Assembly: GCA_028292345.1 (NCBI GenBank)
Contig: JAQGMN010000263.1
Location: forward strand, 1-16,611
DNA from: Polaromonas sp.
Lineage (GTDB): Bacteria; Pseudomonadota; Gammaproteobacteria; Burkholderiales; Burkholderiaceae_C
DNA: 16,611 nucleotides
Direction of reading: 5' to 3'
Shown piece after piece: positions 1-5,108 of this stretch. Made by a program: the position numbers and the translations under genes. The first letter of the stretch is position 1; each line of letters starts with the position of its first letter. The notes below the pieces were generated by a model that saw only the letters and a program-made list of their open reading frames with translations, did no database searches and had not been told where the DNA came from.

Positions 1-787
1 GCAGGCGCTGGGCAATGAAAGCCTGCAGCGCCAGCAGCGCCTGCGCCCGGGTCACCGGCCAGCCAAAGCTGTCCAGCGTGCCGGGATGGCCGGAGAAGCG
101 CGAATTGACCAGCGCCATCACTTCCAGCGTGACCTCGTCGGGCGCAAAAAAGCTGCGCGGCGGCAGCGCGCCGGGCCCGGCCGCGCCAAAGGATTCTCGG
201 TTGTCGGCATCGAAATTCCACTGCCCGCCCTCGGGCTTGCCGCCCGCCATCAGGATGCCGTGCCGGGTGCGCAGTTGGCGGTACCAGTATTCCAGCCGCA
301 GCTGCTTGCGGCCCTGGGCATGGGCGGCGAAGTCGCGCACGGTGCTGAAGAAATGCCGGTCGTCGCGGATGTCGAGCCGCTTGCTAGAGGCCCTGGCCGC
401 GCCGCGCAGGGCCTGGAGCACGCGCCAGTCGCCCGGCGCGGTCATGACCAGTGCCTCGGGCGCCAGCATGCCGATGTCGCTTTCCAGTTGGGCGGCCAGC
501 GTGCCCTGGTTGCCGCCGTCGTCCAGCCGCGTGTAGTGGACCGTCCAGCCACGCGTGCGCAGCGATTCGGCAAAGTGGCGCATCGCGCTCAAAAACAGGG
601 CGATGCGCTGCCGGGCCGACCAGACGTGGGTCGATTCCTCGGCCACCTCGGCCATCCACACCGCGTCGCGCTCGGGATCGAAGCCGTCGAAAGCCGAGGC
701 CTGTTCGTCCAGCTGGTCGCCCAGCACCAGGATCATGTGGCGCAGGGGCGCGCAAGGCGCGGCCGATGCCGTGGGTGCCCCGGTCAT
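1..787 (-). CDS. Cryptochrome/photolyase-related protein (DPRP/FeS-BCP family), N-terminal part, truncated by window edge
   Basis: Reading from the ATG at 787 to the left edge gives about 262 open residues with no stop. The N-terminus contains HMILVLGDQLDEQ, followed by AMRHFAESLR, APGDWRVL, LEYWYRQLR and QWNFDADNRESFG. These resemble the N-terminal antenna-binding half of the deoxyribodipyrimidine photolyase-related family, whose Agrobacterium member PhrB is a (6-4) photolyase with an iron-sulfur cluster. Family members are about 500 residues, so roughly the C-terminal half, with the FAD pocket and the cluster cysteines, lies outside the window. The start codon overlaps the stop of the DUF2256 gene (ATGA), which implies translational coupling. 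Repair of UV photoproducts with light is the likely role, but a photoreceptor role cannot be excluded without the C-terminal half. Confidence 0.88.
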   Translation of the reverse strand, partial: MTGAPTASAAPCAPLRHMILVLGDQLDEQASAFDGFDPERDAVWMAEVAEESTHVWSARQRIALFLSAMRHFAESLRTRGWTVHYTRLDDGGNQGTLAAQLESDIGMLAPEALVMTAPGDWRVLQALRGAARASSKRLDIRDDRHFFSTVRDFAAHAQGRKQLRLEYWYRQLRTRHGILMAGGKPEGGQWNFDADNRESFGAAGPGALPPRSFFAPDEVTLEVMALVNSRFSGHPGTLDSFGWPVTRAQALLALQAFIAQRL

Positions 788-951
788 GCCGCCGTGCCCT
801 TGCGCCTTTTGCTGGCGCGGCAGGCGTCGGAGCAATACAGCACCTCGGCCCAGTTCTTCGCCCAGGCCTTGCGCCAGGTCATGGTGCGGCCGCAGGCCGC
901 GCACAGTTTGGCGGGCAAGGCCTGCTTGTTGCCCCTGAAGTCGTTGTTCAT
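784..951 (-). CDS. DUF2256 domain zinc-ribbon-like small protein
   Basis: This 55-residue basic protein begins MNNDFRGNKQALPAKLCAAC. It carries a four-cysteine pattern, C17-x2-C20 and C40-x3-C44, separated by a Trp-rich stretch (W26, W30, W34), which is the usual DUF2256 arrangement and suggests one bound zinc. Its TGA overlaps the ATG of the photolyase-like gene by four bases, so the two are probably translated together. DUF2256 genes are known as neighbours of, or fusions with, this photolyase family; the biochemical role is unknown. No Shine-Dalgarno sequence is visible before the ATG. The identification rests on the cysteine pattern, the length and the neighbour. Confidence 0.85.
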   Translation of the reverse strand: MNNDFRGNKQALPAKLCAACGRTMTWRKAWAKNWAEVLYCSDACRASKRRKGTAA

Positions 952-957
952 GCGCCG

Positions 958-963
958 ATTGTG
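958..963 (-). promoter_or_regulatory. Candidate -10 box for the DUF2256/photolyase genes
   Basis: On the minus strand CACAAT (one mismatch to TACAAT) lies only 6 bases before the ATG at 951. No Shine-Dalgarno sequence is seen and no good -35 box lies at the usual distance. If real, transcription would start at or next to the ATG and the message would be leaderless. This is weak evidence based on position only. Confidence 0.25.
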
Positions 964-1015
964 TCAAGGCCCGACCGCCAGCCGCTGCCAGCCCGGTTTC
1001 CAAGGGTCATTGGAC

Positions 1016-1074
1016 GCTATTTATTTAATAGCTGCTCGCGCTTACGCATATTGCGCAAACCATGGTTTTTATTG
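1016..1074 (+). repeat. Short dispersed repeat, copy 1 (ATAGCTGCT family)
   Basis: A near-palindrome at 1016-1032 (GCTATTTATTTAATAGC) is followed by TGCTCGCGCTTACGC and then TTGCGCAAACC. The layout matches the copy at 5050-5108: an AT-rich palindrome, then AGCTGCTYGCGC, then a GCGC-bearing second half. It lies between the terminator of the DUF2788 gene and the DUF2256 gene. Such sequences are scattered through Polaromonas-like genomes; that statement is from general knowledge and was not checked here. Confidence 0.6.
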
Positions 1075-1097
1075 AAAAAAAGCCGCTCCGGGGCGGC
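1075..1097 (-). terminator. Rho-independent terminator after the DUF2788 gene
   Basis: Read on the minus strand, GCCGC and GCGGC pair around a six-base loop and are followed by seven T residues. The hairpin begins three bases after the DUF2788 stop codon, so it ends the DUF2189-DUF2788 transcript. Confidence 0.85.
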
Positions 1098-1100
1098 GTT

Positions 1101-1310
1101 CTACTTCTCCAGCATCCACTGGATGAAGTACTTGGCGACAAAGCCGACCATGCCGAAGGCCAGGCCCAGAAAGATCACGAAGGTGCCGAACTTGCCCGCC
1201 TTGGACGACCAGGCCAGCTGGCCGATGATGAACAGCATGTACACCATGAACGCGCCCACGCCGAACGACAGGCCAAAGGCCGCCACCTGCTCCTCCGAAT
1301 AGCCGAACAT
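1101..1310 (-). CDS. DUF2788 family small membrane protein
   Basis: This 69-residue protein starts MFGYSEEQVAAFGLSFGVGA. It has two hydrophobic segments, about residues 12-34 and 45-66, separated by the conserved-looking polar loop WSSKAGKFGTF, which is the DUF2788 pattern. It should be an inner-membrane protein of unknown function. Its ATG shares one base with the TGA of the upstream DUF2189 gene (TGATG), so the two form an operon with coupled translation. An intrinsic terminator follows immediately. In the same frame the reading frame stays open upstream to 1475, but that part overlaps the DUF2189 gene, so the internal ATG was chosen. Confidence 0.85.
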   Translation of the reverse strand: MFGYSEEQVAAFGLSFGVGAFMVYMLFIIGQLAWSSKAGKFGTFVIFLGLAFGMVGFVAKYFIQWMLEK

Positions 1311-2191
1311 CAGGCCGCTCCCTCGGGCGGCAGGCGCTCGGGCAGCGGGCTGGCATCGACCAGGTCGCGGTAGGCATGCCAGCTGGCATGGCCCAGCAGC
1401 GGCAGCACCACGACCAGGCCCAGCAGCAGCGTGCCCAGGCCGAGCAGCGTCAGCGCCATGATCAGCGCGGCCCACAAGGCCAGCGGCACCGGGTTGGTCA
1501 GCACCGCCTGCCAGCTGGTCAGCACCGCCTGCAGCACATCGACGCGGCGGTCGAGCAGCAGCGGCATGGCAATCACGCTGGAGGCAAAGATCGGCGCCGC
1601 CAACAGGCCGCCCATGGTCAGCCAGAGCTCGAAGATGTAATGGCCGGGCGCCAGCACCACATGGCGCAGGAAATCGAGCGGCGTGTTGACGGGTTCGGGC
1701 GCCAGGAGGGTGATCAGCGCGGCCGACGTCAGCACCCAGCCGGTGCCGGCCAGGGCCAGCAGCAGGCCGAAGCGCACCATGCTCCAGTAGCCGCCCCGGG
1801 CCGCATAGCGCGAATACTGCCAGCGCGTCCAGGTGTTGACGATGAGCCGCAGATTGACCGGCTCGCCGCGCTCAATCGCCCGGCTGATGGCATACAGGCT
1901 GGTGGCCAGCACCGGCGCGACCACCAGAAACCCCGAAAAGGCACCGGCCAGCAGCCAGAAGCGGTCGCGCGCCAGCAGCACCAGCAGGCCGCCGAACGCG
2001 GCAGGCACCAGGCCGTGCAGCAGGCTGAGCCAGCCGCCGTGCCGCATGTCCCGCGCGCCGCGCGCCAGCCAGTTCAGGGGCTGGGCGATGCCGATGCTGC
2101 GGATGCCGGGCAGGGCCAGAACGCCGCGGCTGGCGCGCGGCGGAAGGGGTGGAGGGGGGGGAAGGTGGGGTGATGGCACGGTGGAATGCAA
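1310..2191 (-). CDS. DUF2189 domain inner-membrane protein (paralogue A)
   Basis: This is a protein of about 293 residues with several hydrophobic segments. Conserved-looking blocks are PLNWLARGARDMRHG near the N-terminus, FLVVAPVLATSLYAISR in the middle and LLGHASWHAYRDLVDAS at the C-terminus, as expected for DUF2189 membrane proteins. Function is unknown. The start is uncertain because no ATG exists before the first domain. TTG at 2191 has AGGTAAGC just upstream and is preferred; TTG at 2203 and GTG at 2179 are alternatives. The N-terminal coding sequence is proline-rich and contains a run of eight C on the coding strand. The stop codon overlaps the DUF2788 start. A paralogue sits at 2970-3869 on the other strand. 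Confidence 0.82.
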   Translation of the reverse strand: MHSTVPSPHLPPPPPLPPRASRGVLALPGIRSIGIAQPLNWLARGARDMRHGGWLSLLHGLVPAAFGGLLVLLARDRFWLLAGAFSGFLVVAPVLATSLYAISRAIERGEPVNLRLIVNTWTRWQYSRYAARGGYWSMVRFGLLLALAGTGWVLTSAALITLLAPEPVNTPLDFLRHVVLAPGHYIFELWLTMGGLLAAPIFASSVIAMPLLLDRRVDVLQAVLTSWQAVLTNPVPLALWAALIMALTLLGLGTLLLGLVVVLPLLGHASWHAYRDLVDASPLPERLPPEGAA

Positions 2192-2296
2192 GCTTACCTG
2201 CAAATCTCCGGGCAGCGCCTGGATGCGCCGCCCGTCGTGCTGAAAAATTCATGCCGTTGCGCCATGCCGTCATGCGCCGGCGCGTCTTCAGGCGCG

Positions 2297-2310
2297 TTGA
2301 CCCTTGTCAA
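2297..2310. promoter_or_regulatory. Candidate promoter/operator palindrome between divergent genes
   Basis: TTGAC-CCTT-GTCAA is a perfect five-base inverted repeat in the spacer between the minus-strand DUF2189 gene and the plus-strand DksA-like gene. Its left half reads TTGACC, a good -35 box for the plus strand, with TATGCC 15 bases further on as a weak -10. It could be a promoter for the DksA-like gene with an overlapping operator. The evidence is sequence appearance only. Confidence 0.3.
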
Positions 2311-2365
2311 TGACGGGTATGCCGGGCAGGCGCATGATGAATCCAAACCATCCAGGAGACTCCCG

Positions 2366-2734
2366 ATGACCCCAGAACAAGCCGCGCCCTACGGCCAGCA
2401 ATTGATGGCCATGCGCAGCGCCATCCTGGCGCAGATGAGCGAGCAGCGCGGCGGCGTGCTGGGCCGCGCCGAGGCGGCCGCCGACCATTTCGAGCGCCGC
2501 GAGGATTCCAGCGCCCAGGTGGCCACCGAGCGCGAACTGGAGTTTGCCATTGGCGAGCGCGAAACCAGCGAACTGGCCATGATCGACGCGGCCCTGGCGC
2601 GCATCCGCGCAGGCAGCTACGGCGAATGCATTGACTGCGCAGCCCCCATCCCTGCGGCAAGGCTCAAGGCCAGCCCCGAAGCCTCGCGCTGCATTCGCTG
2701 CCAGGAAAAATTCGAACAGCGCCAGGGCGCGTGA
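2366..2734 (+). CDS. DksA/TraR family C4-type zinc-finger protein
   Basis: This 122-residue protein is shorter than E. coli DksA (151). The N-terminal two thirds should form a coiled coil (many Ala, Glu, Arg and Leu). The C-terminal zinc finger has Cys88-x2-Cys91 and Cys109-x2-Cys112, and contains GSYGECIDC and RCIRCQEKFE, which are typical of the family. Family members insert into the RNA polymerase secondary channel and alter transcription initiation. In DksA the coil tip carries DxxDxA; the aligned segment here (residues 44-49) reads R-R-E-D-S-S, so the first Asp and the Ala are lost. The ATG at 2366 follows AGGAG with a seven-base gap. The frame is open further upstream to 2186, but that part has no ribosome binding site and no family similarity. 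Confidence 0.9.
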   Translation: MTPEQAAPYGQQLMAMRSAILAQMSEQRGGVLGRAEAAADHFERREDSSAQVATERELEFAIGERETSELAMIDAALARIRAGSYGECIDCAAPIPAARLKASPEASRCIRCQEKFEQRQGA

Positions 2735-2797
2735 ACCGCGGTTTTTTCCATTTTTTTACCGTACGCTGGAGCCCGGTTCCAGGCAGTCCGGCGGCAT

Positions 2798-2819
2798 GGC
2801 CAGCGGTCCGTCGCTGGCC
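2798..2819. repeat. Perfect 8-bp inverted repeat after the DksA-like gene
   Basis: GGCCAGCG and CGCTGGCC enclose the six-base loop GTCCGT. The hairpin lies 64 bases after the stop of the DksA-like gene, with no T run behind it, so it is not a classical terminator. It may stabilise the transcript end or be chance in GC-rich DNA. The rest of the spacer 2735-2969 shows only a T-rich tract at about 2742-2758. Confidence 0.45.
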
Positions 2820-2969
2820 CGATGCGCCCGCCGCCCTGCCCGCTCCTGCGCAGGGCGACGCGCAGGCGCTGAAAATCCGCACCAGCGTGGGTACTTCCTG
2901 CTGGTCAGGGCCGGGGGAACGGGTTACGCTGGGAGGTGAATACAGACCCGCCTTTTCAACCAAAGCCCC

Positions 2970-3869
2970 ATGACCTCCTCCCCTTCACGCGACGACGGCC
3001 GGCTGCCGGCCGCAGCCCTTCATTCCCAACCCCAGACGCTGCACGGCGAACTGCCCGTCATGGCCGCCCCTTATGTGCCGCCGCCCCCGGTCGGGCCGCA
3101 GGCGATCATGCTGCCGCTCGGTCCGGGCGCGCCCTTTGCCTGGCTGGCCGCCGGATGGCGCGACCTGAAGGCCCACCCCGGCATCGGCCTGTTTTACGGC
3201 CTGTGCTTCTGGTTCATGGCGCTCACGCTCGGCGCCGTGTTTCGCGCGCGGCCGGAATACACGCTGACGATTGCTTCCGGCTGCCTGCTCGTCGGCCCCT
3301 TCCTGGCGATGGGGCTGTATGAAGTCAGCCGCCGGCGCGAACTAGGCCTCAAGCCCGAACTCGGGGCGTCGCTGACCTGCTGGGACCGCCATATCCGCAG
3401 CATGGGCATGCTGGTGCTGGTGCTGATCGTGCTCGAACTGCTGTGGGGCCGGGCTTCGCTGGTGGTGTTCGCGGTGTTTTTCAACACCGGCATGCCGTCG
3501 ACCACCGGCGTGCTGAACGCCGTGTTCAATCCCGAGAACTGGGAATTCGTCGCCGTCTACCTGGCGGTGGGCGGCATGTTCGCCGCGCTGGTCTTTTCCA
3601 CCGCCGTGGTGTCGATCCCGATGATCCTGGACCGCGACACCGACGCGGTTTCAGCGGCCATCACCAGCATCCGGGTGATGTTTTCAAGCCCGGGCGTGAT
3701 GCTGCTGTGGGGGCTTGTCATCACCACGCTGATTGCCATGGCGCTGCTGCCCTGGGGCCTGGGCCTGGTGGTGATCGGACCGCTGCTCGGCCATGCGAGC
3801 TGGCATGCCTACCGGGGAACAGTGGGCTGGCGGGAAGCGGCCATGCAGCCCGTTGAGGGCGCAGGCTGA
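2970..3869 (+). CDS. DUF2189 domain inner-membrane protein (paralogue B)
   Basis: This 299-residue protein has a proline-rich cytosolic N-terminus of about 50 residues, then FAWLAAGWRDLKAHPGIGLF and about six hydrophobic segments. It ends in GPLLGHASWHAYRGTVGW, nearly the same motif as in the DUF2189 paralogue at 1310-2191. Function is unknown; such proteins are sometimes annotated as putative integral membrane or cytochrome-oxidase-related proteins, which the sequence here does not support directly. The ATG at 2970 lacks a clear ribosome binding site. GGAGG at about 2931-2935 is too far away, and an ATG at 3060 (MAAPYVPPPP) is an alternative start. The gene stands alone on the plus strand and converges on the Trp-rich gene at 3922. 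Confidence 0.82.
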   Translation: MTSSPSRDDGRLPAAALHSQPQTLHGELPVMAAPYVPPPPVGPQAIMLPLGPGAPFAWLAAGWRDLKAHPGIGLFYGLCFWFMALTLGAVFRARPEYTLTIASGCLLVGPFLAMGLYEVSRRRELGLKPELGASLTCWDRHIRSMGMLVLVLIVLELLWGRASLVVFAVFFNTGMPSTTGVLNAVFNPENWEFVAVYLAVGGMFAALVFSTAVVSIPMILDRDTDAVSAAITSIRVMFSSPGVMLLWGLVITTLIAMALLPWGLGLVVIGPLLGHASWHAYRGTVGWREAAMQPVEGAG

Positions 3870-3921
3870 ACGAACCGCATCAAGACGCGCCTGCTGAAGT
3901 AGCGTGTCCACGGCCGGCGGT

Positions 3922-4143
3922 TCATGCCCAGCCCTGTTTCCAGACCGCGTCATCCTGCAGATCACGCCATGCAACCCTGTGCGTGGTTCGCGAAAACACG
4001 GCTTCGATGTCCACCCACTGCGTCTTTTCGCCCGGGGTTTCGGGCTCGACCACACGGGTGACCAGGAAATGCTTGTCCTTGTCCACCGGCCGCACGGCGG
4101 TCCATTTGGTCAGCAGGCGTTTTTTGGGGTTCAGCGGGTTCAT
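3922..4143 (-). CDS. TIGR02450-type Trp-rich small protein
   Basis: This 73-residue protein starts MNPLNPKKRLLTKWTAVRPV and ends AVWKQGWA, with tryptophans at 14, 43, 59, 68 and 72. The N-P-x-K-K-x-L-x-x-K-W-T-A opening, the central KHFLVTRVV, and the closing W-R-D-L and W-x-Q-G-W are the hallmark of the TIGR02450 conserved Trp-rich family, which has no assigned function. It starts 15 bases after the stop of the six-cysteine protein and probably belongs to the dcd transcript. No clear Shine-Dalgarno sequence is visible. A perfect inverted repeat lies just ahead of it. Confidence 0.85.
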   Translation of the reverse strand: MNPLNPKKRLLTKWTAVRPVDKDKHFLVTRVVEPETPGEKTQWVDIEAVFSRTTHRVAWRDLQDDAVWKQGWA

Positions 4144-4151
4144 GCGCCCGG

Positions 4152-4169
4152 CGGATGATCAATCATCCG
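4152..4169. repeat. Perfect 8-bp inverted repeat between two small genes
   Basis: CGGATGAT-CA-ATCATCCG is a perfect palindrome with a two-base centre. It spans the stop codon of the six-cysteine gene and ends eight bases before the start of the Trp-rich gene. It could be a protein-binding site or an mRNA hairpin that affects expression of the downstream gene. No T run follows. Confidence 0.5.
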
Positions 4170-4350
4170 GAGTCGCCAATGGTTTTTCAGCAGGCCCGGC
4201 ATCAGGTGGCGACGCCTGGCCTGGTTGTCCTCCAGGCAAGCCCGGAGCGCACATTTTTTCACCATCCCAGCGCTGTCCGCACCAGCAGACACCGTCCGCA
4301 TTGATCATGCAGGTGCCGGTTCCACAGCAGCGGGTGTCGTCGTTTCTCAT
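4159..4350 (-). CDS. Six-cysteine small protein of unknown function
   Basis: This 63-residue protein has cysteines at 8, 9, 14, 22, 24 and 34, all in the first half (CCGTGTCMINADGVCWCGQ, then C34), and a Gly/Pro-rich, probably disordered tail. The cysteine spacing suggests metal binding or disulfides, but I recognise no named family. The ATG at 4350 is preceded by AAAGGAA at a suitable distance. The gene sits 27 bases after dcd and 15 before the Trp-rich gene on the same strand, so all three are probably co-transcribed. No signal peptide is visible, so a cytosolic location and metal binding are more likely than secretion. That it is a real gene is inferred from the ribosome binding site, the tight packing and the non-random cysteine pattern. 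Confidence 0.65.
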   Translation of the reverse strand: MRNDDTRCCGTGTCMINADGVCWCGQRWDGEKMCAPGLPGGQPGQASPPDAGPAEKPLATPDD

Positions 4351-4377
4351 GGCAATATTTCCTTTGCGCGCCAGCCA

Positions 4378-4950
4378 TCAAGCCTTGGGCAGCGTCACGC
4401 CCACCTGGCCCTGGTATTTGCCGCCCCGGTCCTTGTAGCTGACTTCGCAGACATCGTCCTTGTCGCTTTCAAAGAACAGCACCTGCGCGCAGCCTTCGCC
4501 GGCGTAGATGCGGGCGGGCAGCGGCGTGGTGTTGGAAAATTCCAGCGTCACATAGCCTTCCCATTCGGGCTCGAAGGGCGTGACGTTGACGATGATGCCG
4601 CAGCGCGCATAGGTGCTTTTTCCCAGGCAGATGGTCAGCACGTTGCGCGGAATGCGGAAGTATTCGAGCGTGCGGGCCAGCGCGAAGCTGTTGGGCGGAA
4701 TGATGCAGCTGTCGCCGTGCATGTCGACAAAGCTTTTCTCGTCGAAGTTCTTCGGGTCCACCACGGTGCTGTGGATGTTGGTGAAGACCTTGAACTCGGG
4801 CGCGCAGCGGATGTCGTAGCCGTAGCTCGACGTGCCGTAGCTGATGATCTTGTGCCCGTCCCGTTCACGGACCTGCTTCGGTTCGAAAGGCTCGATCATG
4901 CCGGTGGTTTCGGCCATGTGGCGTATCCATTTGTCGCTCTTGATGCTCAT
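4378..4950 (-). CDS. dcd: dCTP deaminase
   Basis: This 190-residue protein begins MSIKSDKWIRHMAE. Dcd converts dCTP to dUTP with release of ammonia, feeding dUTPase and thymidylate synthesis in the cytosol. Visible motifs are SYGTSSYGYDIR (residues 37-48), GKSTYARCGI (110-119, with the conserved Ser112 and Arg116), and EGYVTLEFSN (131-140) holding the catalytic Glu137. The C-terminus SYKDRGGKYQGQ is the nucleotide-closing tail. The length equals that of monofunctional proteobacterial Dcd. The ATG at 4950 has AAGGAA upstream; the in-frame extension to 5040 lacks family similarity. It probably heads an operon with the two small genes that follow. Confidence 0.97.
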   Translation of the reverse strand: MSIKSDKWIRHMAETTGMIEPFEPKQVRERDGHKIISYGTSSYGYDIRCAPEFKVFTNIHSTVVDPKNFDEKSFVDMHGDSCIIPPNSFALARTLEYFRIPRNVLTICLGKSTYARCGIIVNVTPFEPEWEGYVTLEFSNTTPLPARIYAGEGCAQVLFFESDKDDVCEVSYKDRGGKYQGQVGVTLPKA

Positions 4951-4975
4951 TGGGAAGGTTCCTTGCGTTGCCGTG

Positions 4976-4981
4976 ATTGTA
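4976..4981 (-). promoter_or_regulatory. Candidate -10 box for dcd
   Basis: TACAAT on the minus strand (five of six bases of the sigma-70 consensus) lies 25 bases before the dcd ATG. This would give a short leader that contains the ribosome binding site. No convincing -35 box is present at 16-18 bases. Confidence 0.4.
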
Positions 4982-5049
4982 GGCAGGCCGGATGGAAGAA
5001 ACGCAGGTTGCGATGCGGTTACCGCGCTGTTGCCCTGCACAGCCGATTT

Positions 5050-5108
5050 GCTATTGATTCAATAGCTGCTTGCGCCCGCCCGGCATGCGCCAGAGGCCGA
5101 TTTATTCA
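5050..5108 (+). repeat. Short dispersed repeat, copy 2 (ATAGCTGCT family)
   Basis: GCTATTGA-T-TCAATAGC (5050-5066) is a perfect eight-base palindrome. It is followed by TGCTTGCGCCCGCC and ATGCGCCAGAGG, matching the layout of the copy at 1016. It fills the spacer between guanine deaminase and dcd and might act as a transcript end or boundary. Confidence 0.6.

Noticed and set aside
86..1075. Long plus-strand open frame opposite the photolyase and DUF2256 genes
   Set aside because: It is a shadow frame of high-GC coding DNA; the minus-strand frames carry clear family motifs.
2731..2973. Plus-strand 80-residue frame after the DksA-like gene (GTG start overlapping its stop)
   Set aside because: No ribosome binding site, no recognisable pattern, and it contains a perfect hairpin; competing frames on both strands are equally open in this GC-rich DNA.
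4951..5040. N-terminal extension of dcd to 5040
   Set aside because: The extra residues have no family similarity and include the candidate promoter; the ATG at 4950 has a ribosome binding site and gives the normal Dcd length.
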